A stretch of DNA of 64,000 nt from Serpens sp035497915 (GTDB lineage: Bacteria; Pseudomonadota; Gammaproteobacteria; Pseudomonadales; Pseudomonadaceae): contig NZ_DATJCS010000010.1 of the NCBI RefSeq assembly GCF_035497915.1, positions 4,649 through 68,648 on the forward strand. Direction: 5' to 3'. The position numbers and the translations under genes were made by a program. The notes beneath the pieces are model-generated. The model ran no database searches, had not been told where the DNA came from, and saw only the letters and a list, made by a program, of their open reading frames with translations. This document shows positions 1 through 10,786 of the stretch, in pieces. The first letter of the stretch is position 1, and every line of letters starts with the position of its first letter.

Positions 1-990
<990 letters not shown>

Positions 991-1012
991 GTACGGGCGG
1001 AGGACTTTGAGC

Positions 1013-2035
1013 ATGCTGGTGATGCGTCCCGCGCAACTTTCCGACCTGGCCGAAGTACAGCGCCTGGCCGCGATCAGCCCGGTGGGTGTCACCTCGCTGC
1101 CGGACTCCGCCGATCGCCTGCGCGAGAAGATCCTCGCCTCGGAGGCCTCGTTCGCCGCCGAGGTGGCGTTCAACGGCGAAGAAACCTATTTCTTCGTGCT
1201 GGAGGATACCGAGCGGAGCGGACTGGTCGGCTGCTCCGGGCTGGTGGCCTCGGCCGGCTATACGGAACCCTTCTACAGCTTTCGCAACGAGACGTTCGTG
1301 CATGTCTCGCGTGAGCTGAACATCCACAACAAGACCCACGCCCTGTCGCTGTGCCATGACCTGACCGGCAACAGCCTGCTCGACAGCTTCTTCGTCGAGG
1401 CCGACAAGGCGGCTCCGCCGGCCGACGAGCTGATCTCCCGGGGTCGCCTGCTGTTCGTCGCCGATCATCCGGAGCGCTTCGCCGACTCGATGGTGGTCGA
1501 CATCCTCGGCATCAGCGACGCCCAGGGCGATTCGCCGTTCTGGGATGGCGTGGGCCGCCACTTCTTCGGCATGAGCTACGCCGAGGCCGAGCACCTGTCC
1601 GGCGTGAAGAGCCGCAGCTTCCTGGCCGAGCTGATGCCCCATTACCCCATTTACGTGCCACTGCTGTCCGACGAGGCCCAGGAGGCGATGGGCGAGGTCA
1701 ATCCCGACGCCCAGGCCTCCTTCGACATCCTCACCCGCGAAGGCTTCGAGACCGAGCATTACATCGACATCTTCGACGGCGGCCCGACCCTGCATGCGCG
1801 CACTTCGGCGATTCGCTCCATCGTGCACAGCCAGCAACTGGCGGTGCAGCTGAACGACGCGCCGGCGGCGCAGGGTGGTCGCACCTGGCTGATCGCCAAC
1901 GGCCTGCTGCAGGACTTCCGCGCGCTGCTGGTCGAGCTGGACTGGGAGCCGGGGCTGCCGCTGTGCCTCGACCGCGCCACCGCCGAGGCGCTGGGCGTCG
2001 GCGAAGGCGCCAGCGTGCGGCTGGTGGCGTTATGA
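1013..2035 (+). CDS. aruF: Arginine N-succinyltransferase, alpha subunit
   Basis: First enzyme of the AST pathway (succinyl-CoA + L-arginine to N2-succinylarginine), cytoplasmic. Pseudomonas has two paralogous AstA-family subunits encoded in tandem; this is the first. The protein has 340 residues, the family's usual size. It shares with the next gene the blocks VTSLP near the N terminus, GISDAQG.SPFW in the middle and FDGGP towards the C terminus. The start is ATG 1013 (MLVMRPAQ), with GGAGG at 999-1003 nine bases upstream; a TTG at 1007 is in frame but badly placed. It lies 22 nt after aruC and is surely cotranscribed. Alpha is assigned by gene order and by resemblance to Pseudomonas AruF. 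Confidence 0.95.
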   Translation: MLVMRPAQLSDLAEVQRLAAISPVGVTSLPDSADRLREKILASEASFAAEVAFNGEETYFFVLEDTERSGLVGCSGLVASAGYTEPFYSFRNETFVHVSRELNIHNKTHALSLCHDLTGNSLLDSFFVEADKAAPPADELISRGRLLFVADHPERFADSMVVDILGISDAQGDSPFWDGVGRHFFGMSYAEAEHLSGVKSRSFLAELMPHYPIYVPLLSDEAQEAMGEVNPDAQASFDILTREGFETEHYIDIFDGGPTLHARTSAIRSIVHSQQLAVQLNDAPAAQGGRTWLIANGLLQDFRALLVELDWEPGLPLCLDRATAEALGVGEGASVRLVAL

Positions 2036-2072
2036 ACATGGCCCTGAAATTCGTCGGGCTGGCGGAGGAAGC

Positions 2073-3098
2073 ATGATCGTTCGTCCCGTGCGCAACACGG
2101 ACCTGTCCGCTCTGATTGAGCTGACGCGCAACGCCGGCTCAGGCCTGACCTCGCTGCCGGCCAGCGAGGAGCGCATGGCACAGCGGGTGCGCTGGGCCGA
2201 ACTGAGCTTTCGCGGCGAGGCCGAGCGGGCCGACGCCGATTACCTGTTCGTGCTGGAAAGCGACGACGGCAAGGTGGTGGGCATCTCCGCCATGACCGGC
2301 GCGGTCGGGCTGCGCCAGCCCTGGTACAACTACCGCCTGGGACTGATGGTCTGCGCCTCGCTGGAACCGCGTATCCACCGCGAGATTCCCACCCTGTTCC
2401 TGGCCAACGACCTGACCGGCAGCACCGAGATGTGCTCGCTGTTCCTGCACGCCGATTACCGTCGCGGCCTGCTGGGCCGTCTGCTGTCCCGCGCGCGCCT
2501 GCTGTTCCTGGCCGAGTTCCGTACGCTGTTTGCCGACCGGGTGATCGCCGAGATGCGGGGCATTTCCGACGCGCAGGGGCGTTCGCCGTTCTGGGACAGC
2601 CTCGGCCGGCACTTCTTCAAGATGGACTTCAACCGCGCCGATTACCTGACCGGCGTCGGCGACAAGGCGTTCATTGCCCAGCTGATGCCCAAGTTTCCGC
2701 TGTACACCTGTTTCCTCACCGAGGAGGCGCGCGCGGTGCTCGGTCAGGTGCACGCCGAGAGCGAGCCGGCGCTGACCATGCTCAAGAGCGAAGGCTTCCG
2801 CTACCAGGGCTACGTGGACATCTTCGATGGTGGCCCGGCGCTGGAGTGCGAGACCGATCGCATCCGTGCGGTGCGTGACAGCCGACTGGCGGTGCTGGCG
2901 GTGGGTACGCCGGGCGACGATGCCGTGGATTACCTGATTCACAACCGCAAGCGCGAGGACTGCCGCGTGACGGTCGGTCCGGCCCGCATGGCCGCCGGTT
3001 CGCTGGTGGTCGATCCGCAGACCGCCGCGCGCTTGCAGTTGCAGCCCGGCGCCCAGGTGCGTGCCGTGCCGTTGCGCCCGCAGGCCGTGCCTTTGTAA
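2073..3098 (+). CDS. aruG: Arginine N-succinyltransferase, beta subunit
   Basis: Second AstA-family subunit (341 residues), expected to form the heteromeric arginine N-succinyltransferase with AruF. Start ATG 2073 has GGAGG at 2064-2068. Conserved blocks match those of aruF (GLTSLPASEE, GISDAQGRSPFWD, FDGGPALE). The gap to aruF is 37 nt. A strong terminator follows at 3119-3152, so the transcription unit ends here. This is odd, because in P. aeruginosa and relatives the operon continues with aruD (succinylglutamate semialdehyde dehydrogenase), aruB (succinylarginine dihydrolase) and aruE (succinylglutamate desuccinylase). None of them is present between here and alaS. Confidence 0.95.
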   Translation: MIVRPVRNTDLSALIELTRNAGSGLTSLPASEERMAQRVRWAELSFRGEAERADADYLFVLESDDGKVVGISAMTGAVGLRQPWYNYRLGLMVCASLEPRIHREIPTLFLANDLTGSTEMCSLFLHADYRRGLLGRLLSRARLLFLAEFRTLFADRVIAEMRGISDAQGRSPFWDSLGRHFFKMDFNRADYLTGVGDKAFIAQLMPKFPLYTCFLTEEARAVLGQVHAESEPALTMLKSEGFRYQGYVDIFDGGPALECETDRIRAVRDSRLAVLAVGTPGDDAVDYLIHNRKREDCRVTVGPARMAAGSLVVDPQTAARLQLQPGAQVRAVPLRPQAVPL

Positions 3099-3118
3099 GT
3101 CCATACGTTTGTTCCGAT

Positions 3119-3152
3119 GCCCGAAGCGTGCCGAGCCGCCTTCGGGCTTTTC
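3119..3152 (+). terminator. Intrinsic terminator after aruG
   Basis: A perfect 8-bp stem (3119-3126 with 3140-3147), a 13-nt loop and a run of T from 3148. It ends the aruCFG unit and separates it from the small gene at 3174. Confidence 0.8.
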
Positions 3153-3173
3153 TTTTTCCCGAGGAGTCCGGTC

Positions 3174-3461
3174 ATGAGCCAATCCCTGCAATTGATCCTT
3201 GAAGATGCCGATGGCAAGCAGCAATCGACCGCCTGCGAGCGCTTCGCGGTGCTCTGGCAGGGTCGCGAAGTGTGGATCCAGCAGGATGGCAGCGGCCAGC
3301 TGCTGATCGGCGTGGATACCGAGGAAGGCGACAGCGAGTACGCCAATCTGGTGCTGCGTCCGCTGGCCAGCAATCTGGTGGGCATCCAGCTGGAAATGGA
3401 GCCGATGGGCGATGACGAAGACGGCCATGTACATGGCCCCGACTGCGGTCACGATCATTAA
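3174..3461 (+). CDS. Small conserved protein with a His/Cys-rich C-terminal tail
   Basis: A 95-residue protein of unknown function. The start ATG 3174 follows GAGGAG at 3161-3166; a longer frame opening at 3117 would begin inside the terminator stem and is rejected. The body is acidic and soluble, with no signal peptide or membrane segment. The last 16 residues are rich in D, H and C (GHVHGPDCGHDH), which looks like a metal-binding tail. From memory, pseudomonads carry a similar small gene between the ast genes and alaS, so this is probably a conserved neighbour rather than a newcomer. Its own transcription start must lie downstream of the aruG terminator. No function is proposed. Confidence 0.8.
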   Translation: MSQSLQLILEDADGKQQSTACERFAVLWQGREVWIQQDGSGQLLIGVDTEEGDSEYANLVLRPLASNLVGIQLEMEPMGDDEDGHVHGPDCGHDH

Positions 3462-3527
3462 CGATTTCAGCGGCTGCGATAGCCCTTGCCAATCGCATAA
3501 ACCCCTGCAGGGCGTGGTCCGGGCCTA

Positions 3528-3533
3528 TATAAT
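3528..3533 (+). promoter_or_regulatory. -10 box (TATAAT) upstream of alaS
   Basis: A perfect TATAAT lies 63 nt before the alaS start. No convincing -35 hexamer is found 16-18 bp upstream, so only the -10 is called. Confidence 0.4.
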
Positions 3534-3596
3534 GCCGCCCTTTGCCGTCAGTCCCGTGGTGGCTGGCCGTTAGCCGTTTTTCCCTCGGATGAATCT

Positions 3597-6221
<2,625 letters not shown>

Positions 6222-6229
6222 CGACAGCC

Positions 6230-6263
6230 AACGGGGCAGACAGCGCGTCCGGTCTGTCCCGTT
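6230..6263 (+). other. Hairpin between alaS and lysC
   Basis: A 12-bp stem with one G-U pair (6230-6241 with 6252-6263) and a 10-nt loop lies just after the alaS stop. It is followed only by CTC, not a T run, so it is a weak terminator or an mRNA-stability element. Confidence 0.5.
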
Positions 6264-6320
6264 CTCAAGACCCCGCTGGGGTCAGATGGGCGCCCCCAGG
6301 GACTCAGATGGTTTGATGAC

Positions 6321-7565
6321 ATGGCTTTGATCGTACAAAAGTTTGGCGGCACCTCTGTCGGCAGCGTCGAGCGAATCCAGCAGGTGGCTGACAAGATCAA
6401 GAAATTCCGCGAGCAGGGCGACGATATCGTCGTGGTGGTGTCCGCCATGAGCGGCGAAACCAACCGCCTGATCGATCTGGCCAAGCAGATCACCGATGGT
6501 CGGCCGGTCCCTCGCGAGCTGGACGTAATGGTTTCCACCGGCGAGCAGGTGACCATTGCCCTGCTGGCCATGGCGCTGATCAAGCGCGACGTGCCGGCGA
6601 TTTCCTACACCGGCAGCCAGGTGCGCATCCTCACCGATAGCGCCCACACCAAGGCGCGCATCCTGCAGATCGATGACCAGCGCCTGCGTGCCGACCTCAA
6701 GGCCGGGCGCGTGGTCGTGGTGGCCGGCTTCCAGGGCGTGGACGAGCACGGCAACATCACCACGCTGGGTCGTGGCGGTTCGGATACTACGGCGGTGGCG
6801 TTGGCCGCCGCGCTGAAGGCCGACGAATGCCAGATCTACACCGATGTGGACGGCGTCTACACCACCGACCCGCGCGTGGTGTCCCGCGCGCGCCGGCTGG
6901 AAAAGATCACCTTCGAGGAAATGCTGGAAATGGCCAGCCTCGGCTCCAAGGTGCTGCAGATCCGCTCGGTCGAGTTCGCCGGCAAGTACAACGTCCCGCT
7001 GCGCGTCCTGCACAGCTTCAAGGAGGGTCCGGGCACCCTCATTACCATCGATGATGAAGAGGAATCCATGGAACAGCCGATCATTTCCGGCATCGCTTTC
7101 AACCGCGACGAATCCAAGCTGACCATCCGCGGCGTGCCGGACACCCCCGGCGTGGCCTTCAAGATCCTCGGCCCGATCAGCGCGGCCAACATCGAAGTGG
7201 ACATGATCGTGCAGAACGTGGCGCACGATAACACCACCGACTTCACCTTCACCGTCAACCATGTCGACTACGACAACGCCCTGCGCACGCTGGAGAAGAC
7301 CGCCCAGGAAATCGGCGCCCGTGTCGTGCATGGCGACCCGAGCATCGCCAAGGTCTCCATCGTCGGTGTCGGTATGCGCTCCCACGCCGGTGTGGCCAGC
7401 CGCATGTTCGAAGCGCTGGCCAAGGAAGGGATCAACATCCAGATGATCTCCACCTCGGAAATCAAGGTTTCCGTGGTCATCGAGGAGAAGTATCTGGAGC
7501 TGGCGGTGCGCGCCCTGCATACCGCCTTCGAGCTGGATGCGCCGGTCAGCCAGGAAAAGAACTGA
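6321..7565 (+). CDS. lysC: Aspartate kinase, with likely internal beta-subunit start
   Basis: Phosphorylates aspartate, the entry to lysine, threonine, methionine and diaminopimelate synthesis. 414 residues. The N-terminal amino-acid kinase domain begins with VQKFGGTSVG and has STGEQV and GRGGSDTT. The C-terminal ACT tandem begins at about residue 260, with the effector-loop sequence KVSIVGVGMRSHAGVASRMF. At codon 250 (ATG 7068, MEQPIISG) a GAAGAGGA sequence lies 4 bases upstream, a good internal ribosome site. Aspartokinases of this class, including ones described in Pseudomonas, are alpha2-beta2 with beta made from such an in-frame start, so a beta chain of about 165 residues is expected. 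A 12-bp-stem terminator follows. Confidence 0.97.
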   Translation: MALIVQKFGGTSVGSVERIQQVADKIKKFREQGDDIVVVVSAMSGETNRLIDLAKQITDGRPVPRELDVMVSTGEQVTIALLAMALIKRDVPAISYTGSQVRILTDSAHTKARILQIDDQRLRADLKAGRVVVVAGFQGVDEHGNITTLGRGGSDTTAVALAAALKADECQIYTDVDGVYTTDPRVVSRARRLEKITFEEMLEMASLGSKVLQIRSVEFAGKYNVPLRVLHSFKEGPGTLITIDDEEESMEQPIISGIAFNRDESKLTIRGVPDTPGVAFKILGPISAANIEVDMIVQNVAHDNTTDFTFTVNHVDYDNALRTLEKTAQEIGARVVHGDPSIAKVSIVGVGMRSHAGVASRMFEALAKEGINIQMISTSEIKVSVVIEEKYLELAVRALHTAFELDAPVSQEKN

Positions 7566-7570
7566 GTTTC

Positions 7571-7606
7571 ACGGAAGGCGCGTGAATCGCGCCTTCCGTC
7601 TTTTTT
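7571..7606 (+). terminator. Intrinsic terminator after lysC
   Basis: A perfect 12-bp stem (7571-7582 with 7588-7599), 5-nt loop TGAAT, and six T at 7601-7606. Confidence 0.9.
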
Positions 7607-7731
7607 GACCGGCCGGTCGGAACTGTCTTCGGCGGGCTGGTCAATATTTGGGCAATTGCACGCGTAGCGTGAATGAGGCCCCTTTTATTTTTTGCAGATT
7701 GAATCGAAACATCCATGTAAGGAGAAAAGGA

Positions 7732-7917
7732 ATGCTGATTCTGACCCGTCGGGTAGGGGAAACCCTTATGGTGGGTGACGACGTCACCGTCACCGTTCTG
7801 GGCGTGAAGGGCAATCAGGTGCGCATTGGCGTCAACGCGCCGAAGGAAGTTGCCGTGCACCGTGAAGAAATCTACCAGCGCATCCAGAAAGAAAAGGACC
7901 AGGAACCAAGCCACTAA
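7732..7917 (+). CDS. rsmA: Carbon storage regulator, RNA-binding protein RsmA/CsrA
   Basis: A 61-residue global post-transcriptional regulator that dimerises and binds GGA motifs in mRNA leaders; in Pseudomonas it is antagonised by RsmY/RsmZ and controls biofilm, secretion and motility genes. The N terminus MLILTRRVGETLMVGDD and the GVNAPKEVAVHREEIY block, with the RNA-contacting Arg near residue 44, are intact. Start ATG 7732; an upstream in-frame extension is leader, not protein. The leader contains TAAGGAGAAAAGGA directly before the start, with two GGA motifs, so autoregulation by RsmA is plausible. A small stem (7659-7663 with 7667-7671) lies further upstream. The gene sits between the lysC terminator and the tRNA cluster. 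Confidence 0.97.
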   Translation: MLILTRRVGETLMVGDDVTVTVLGVKGNQVRIGVNAPKEVAVHREEIYQRIQKEKDQEPSH

Positions 7918-7988
7918 TTTTTCTAAGTTTTTTCAAACTTGGGGCTTTGCAAGCGGGGTAAAGCTGTATATCATGCGCCCCGTGTTGC

Positions 7989-8079
7989 GGAGAGGTGGCC
8001 GAGTGGCCGAAGGCGCTCCCCTGCTAAGGGAGTACACCTCAAAAGGGTGTCGGGGGTTCGAATCCCCCCCTCTCCGCCA
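7989..8079 (+). tRNA. tRNA-Ser (anticodon GCT)
   Basis: A 91-nt type II tRNA. Acceptor stem GGAGAGG/CCTCTCC (7989-7995, 8069-8075), discriminator G, encoded CCA at 8077-8079, long variable arm, anticodon loop CTGCTAA giving GCT (reads AGC/AGU). The tRNA-Arg genes follow within 5 nt. Confidence 0.97.
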
Positions 8080-8084
8080 TCTGC

Positions 8085-8161
8085 GGACTCATAGCTCAGC
8101 TGGATAGAGTACTCGGCTACGAACCGAGCGGTCGGAGGTTCGAATCCTCCTGAGTCCGCCA
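8085..8161 (+). tRNA. tRNA-Arg (anticodon ACG), copy 1
   Basis: 77 nt. Acceptor GGACTCA/TGAGTCC, discriminator G, encoded CCA, T-loop TTCGAAT, anticodon loop CTACGAA giving ACG, whose A34 is normally converted to inosine to read CGU/CGC/CGA. Confidence 0.97.
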
Positions 8162-8237
8162 TCTTTAACCGGATGGCCCCTGTGGCGATCAGGTATGCGG
8201 CAAGCCAGCGGTGATCTGGTTCATCAAGCACCGATAC

Positions 8238-8314
8238 GGACTCATAGCTCAGCTGGATAGAGTACTCGGCTACGAACCGAGCGGTCGGAGGTTCGAATCC
8301 TCCTGAGTCCGCCA
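8238..8314 (+). tRNA. tRNA-Arg (anticodon ACG), copy 2
   Basis: Same 77-nt sequence as copy 1, separated from it by a 76-nt spacer that resembles the next spacer. Encoded CCA. Confidence 0.97.
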
Positions 8315-8388
8315 TCTTCCACCCGATGGCCCTTGCGGTGATCAGGTGTGCGTCAAGCCAGCGGTGATCTGGTCGTCAAGCACCCCAC

Positions 8389-8465
8389 GGACTCATAGCT
8401 CAGCTGGATAGAGTACTCGGCTACGAACCGAGCGGTCGGAGGTTCGAATCCTCCTGAGTCCGCCA
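8389..8465 (+). tRNA. tRNA-Arg (anticodon ACG), copy 3
   Basis: Third copy of the same 77-nt tRNA with encoded CCA. A terminator starts 6 nt after its end and closes the tRNA transcription unit. Confidence 0.97.
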
Positions 8466-8470
8466 CATTG

Positions 8471-8505
8471 AAAAGCCCGCAGCGATGCGGGCTTTTTGCT
8501 TTTTC
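8471..8505 (+). terminator. Intrinsic terminator of the tRNA cluster
   Basis: An 11-bp perfect stem (8471-8481 with 8486-8496), tetraloop GCGA, then a T-rich tail. Its A-rich left arm also lets it serve the convergent gene that ends at 8504. Confidence 0.9.
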
Positions 8506-8962
8506 AGCTCCCCACCTTCACGCAGCCGTGCTCATCGAAGCGCACGGTGCGCAATCCGCCCTGCTTGTCGCGGTACTGATAACGCGTCTGGCCGTCGTGG
8601 CGGCTGATCTTCTCGGGCTTGCCGAGCGCACTTTCGATCTCGCTGCGGCTCATGCCGGCGCGGATCTCCCGGCGGATCTGCGCGGTGCGGCGCTCGCGTG
8701 GGTCCAGCAGGTCGCCGCAGGGCGATGTCTGCTCCTGGCCGCTCACCCGGCCCGCCACGCTTGTCGACTGCCGGGCGGCGGCGGGTGCTGGCAGGCCGTT
8801 TGCCGGCCCCAGGCGCAGCCTTTCGCCGTTCAGGCAGCTCTGGTCGGAAAAGCTCACGCGGCCCTGCTCATCAAGGCAGCGGTAATAGTCCGCGCCCTGG
8901 CTGGTCAGCGGCAGGCCGATCAACAGTAGCGCTCCCGTCATCACTGCATGCAATCCCTGCAT
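8504..8962 (-). CDS. Periplasmic DUF4124-type protein with an SmpA-like C-terminal segment
   Basis: 152 residues of unknown function. Start at 8962 (MQGLHAVMTG), with AAGGAGCAGGA upstream; a longer frame to 9109 has no ribosome site. A signal peptide of about 22 residues ends at SQGA and is followed by YYRCLDEQGRVSFSDQSC, the cysteine-pair DUF4124 signature. The C-terminal half (IRAGMSRSEIESALGKPEKI) resembles the SmpA/BamE-type fold in which a small domain recognises protein or lipid partners at the outer membrane. No lipobox is visible, so it is probably soluble in the periplasm. It ends at the tRNA terminator, convergent with the tRNA cluster. Confidence 0.8.
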   Translation of the reverse strand: MQGLHAVMTGALLLIGLPLTSQGADYYRCLDEQGRVSFSDQSCLNGERLRLGPANGLPAPAAARQSTSVAGRVSGQEQTSPCGDLLDPRERRTAQIRREIRAGMSRSEIESALGKPEKISRHDGQTRYQYRDKQGGLRTVRFDEHGCVKVGS

Positions 8963-9134
8963 GATTCCTGCTCCTTCGTTTTTGGCGAGCCGAGTGTAGT
9001 CGGCAGGTGGATTCTTGCGGCGTGGCATGTGTCCTGGTGCGCAATCGGCGCGTCGCAAAACGCATCCGGTGAATGACCTGACTTTTTGCTGGCTCCGTCG
9101 AACTTCCATCGAGCGCGGCGGCCTGAGGCAGTGC

Positions 9135-9277
9135 TATCATCCCCGGCTCCGCCCCGAAGGGGTTCTGGAAATCGGCCCACCATGGACTTACCCAGTAGTT
9201 ACTTATCCGTAATCTCGTTCGCCCTGTCGCGTATGGACTAAGGCCCCTTCGGCGCGCTCCGCCAGTGGGGGTGGAGT
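9135..9277 (+). promoter_or_regulatory. mgtE promoter (-10) and structured 5' leader with alternative pairings
   Basis: The 321-bp gap 8963-9283 holds an extended -10 (TGCTATCAT, hexamer 9135-9140) with no good -35. The deduced leader of about 135 nt begins near 9147. Segment 9154-9162 (CCGAAGGGG) can fold locally (CCCC-GAA-GGGG, 9152-9162) or pair over 9 bp with 9244-9252 (CCCCTTCGG). The latter segment can instead form a hairpin (CCCC 9244-9247 with GGGG 9267-9270, GGCG 9251-9254 with CGCC 9260-9263) that directly abuts the Shine-Dalgarno GGAG at 9273-9276. The pairings are mutually exclusive, as in leader RNA switches. A short reading frame occupies 9182-9241. Structures were read by eye. 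Confidence 0.4.
9182..9241 (+). CDS. Candidate mgtE leader peptide, 19 codons
   Basis: ATG 9182 opens a 19-codon frame (MDLPSSYLSVISFALSRMD) ending in TAA at 9239-9241, two bases before the CCCCTTCGG pairing segment in the mgtE leader. The ribosome site is poor (GGAA 11 nt upstream). If translated, a ribosome at the stop would cover the downstream pairing segment and change which leader hairpin forms. This is inference; the frame may be chance. It shows no resemblance to MgtL of enterics. Confidence 0.3.
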   Translation: MDLPSSYLSVISFALSRMD

Positions 9278-9283
9278 GCGTCA

Positions 9284-10726
9284 ATGACCGAAGTAGAAGT
9301 CAAGAAAACCCAGGACAGCCTGCAAGACCGCCTGGCACAGGTAGTCGATCTGCTGCACCGGCATCGCCTGGTCGAAACCCTGGCCCATCGTCAGGAAGCC
9401 TCCAATCAGGAGGTCATCGACGATCTGGTGCGCCGTCAGAACCTGACGGAGCTGCAGCGCAAACTCGATGAGCTGCACCCGGCGGATATCGCCTACATCC
9501 TCGAAGCCCTGCCGCTCGATGAGCGCCTGACCGTCTGGCAACTGGTCAAGGCCGAGCGCGACGGCGACATCCTCCTCGAAGTGTCCGACGCGGTCCGGGA
9601 AACCCTGATCGCCGACATGGAAGACCACGAGCTGCTCGCCGCCGCCAAGGAAATGGACGTCGACGAGCTGGCCGACCTGGCGCCGGAACTGCCGCGCGAC
9701 GTGGTCTACGAGCTGATGGAAAACCTCGACGCGCAGCAGCGCGAGCGCATGCGCTCGGTGCTCTCGTACGAGGAGGATCAGGTCGGCGCGCTGATGGACT
9801 TCGAGATGGTCACCATCCGCGAGGACGTCAGCCTGGAAGTGGTGCTGCGTTACCTGCGCCGCCTCAAGGAGCTGCCCGGGCATACCGACAAGTTGTTCGT
9901 GGTCGATCAGGACGGCGTGCTGACGGGCGTATTGCCGCTCAAGCGCCTGCTGGTCAGCGACCCGGAGCGCCAGGTGGGCGAGGTGATGTCCGATGATCCG
10001 GTAACCTTTAATCCGGACGAGGATGCCTACGATGCCGCCCAGGCGTTCGAGCGCTACGACCTGGTATCCGCCCCGGTGGTGGACAAGGCGGGCAAGCTGA
10101 TCGGCCGTCTGACCATCGACGAGATGGTCGACCTGATCCGTGAGGAGAGCGAAAGCGAAGTCCTCAACATGGCCGGTCTGCGCGAGGAGGAGGACATCTT
10201 CGCCTCGGTGTGGAAATCGGTGCGCAACCGCTGGGCCTGGCTGGCGGTGAACCTGGTGACCGCCTTCATCGCCTCGCGGGTCATCGGCCTGTTCGACGGC
10301 GCCATCGAGAAGTTGGTGGCGCTGGCCGCCCTGATGCCCATCGTGGCGGGCATCGGTGGCAACTCGGGCAACCAGACCATCACCATGATCGTGCGGGCCA
10401 TGGCCCTCGATCAGCTCGGTTCCGGCAACGCCGCCTGGCTGTTGCGCAAGGAGCTGGGCGTTGGCCTGGCCAATGGCCTGCTGTGGGGTGGGGTGATCGG
10501 CGCGGTGGCCTGGTGGCTATACGACAGCTGGTCGCTGGGCCTGGTGATGACGGCGGCGATGACCCTCAACCTGCTGCTGGCGGCATTGATGGGTGTGCTG
10601 ATCCCGATCACCCTGGCGCGCATGGGGCGCGACCCGGCGATGGGGGCCAGCGTGATGATTACCGCGGTGACCGACAGTGGCGGTTTCTTCATCTTCCTTG
10701 GTCTGGCGACGCTGTTCCTCATGTAG
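9284..10726 (+). CDS. mgtE: Magnesium transporter MgtE
   Basis: Mg2+ channel/transporter of the MgtE family, 480 residues, inner membrane. Domains in order: cytoplasmic N domain (helical superhelix, about residues 30-140), a pair of CBS domains (about 145-270) that sense cytoplasmic Mg2+, a connecting helix, and five transmembrane helices (about 305-480). The selectivity-region signature PIVAGIGGNSGNQT lies near residue 350-362, and the final helix contains TAVTDSGGFFIFLGLATLF. Start ATG 9284, with GGAG at 9273-9276. The leader upstream is structured and may add Mg2+- or translation-dependent control. A bidirectional terminator separates mgtE from convergent amrZ. Confidence 0.96.
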   Translation: MTEVEVKKTQDSLQDRLAQVVDLLHRHRLVETLAHRQEASNQEVIDDLVRRQNLTELQRKLDELHPADIAYILEALPLDERLTVWQLVKAERDGDILLEVSDAVRETLIADMEDHELLAAAKEMDVDELADLAPELPRDVVYELMENLDAQQRERMRSVLSYEEDQVGALMDFEMVTIREDVSLEVVLRYLRRLKELPGHTDKLFVVDQDGVLTGVLPLKRLLVSDPERQVGEVMSDDPVTFNPDEDAYDAAQAFERYDLVSAPVVDKAGKLIGRLTIDEMVDLIREESESEVLNMAGLREEEDIFASVWKSVRNRWAWLAVNLVTAFIASRVIGLFDGAIEKLVALAALMPIVAGIGGNSGNQTITMIVRAMALDQLGSGNAAWLLRKELGVGLANGLLWGGVIGAVAWWLYDSWSLGLVMTAAMTLNLLLAALMGVLIPITLARMGRDPAMGASVMITAVTDSGGFFIFLGLATLFLM

Positions 10727-10735
10727 CGGACAGGC

Positions 10736-10769
10736 AATAAAAAACCGGCCATGGGGCCGGTTTTTTATT
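10736..10769. terminator. Bidirectional intrinsic terminator between mgtE and amrZ
   Basis: A 15-bp perfect stem (10736-10750 with 10755-10769), tetraloop ATGG. The A/T-rich outer part supplies a U tract in both directions, serving both convergent genes. Confidence 0.92.
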
Positions 10770-10786
10770 GGAGGGAAGTTTGCCGC

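Larger units (their letters stand above)
8085..8465 (+). repeat. Tandem tRNA-Arg repeat, unit about 151-153 bp
   Basis: The three tRNA-Arg genes start at 8085, 8238 and 8389. The two spacers (8162-8237 and 8315-8388) are clearly related to one another, sharing GCCAGCGGTGATCTGGT and CAAGCACC. The duplicated unit was therefore tRNA plus spacer. Confidence 0.9.

Noticed and set aside
8963..9181. A gene in the first part of the gap before mgtE
   Set aside because: Short frames here have no ribosome site or family resemblance; only the promoter and leader elements are supported.
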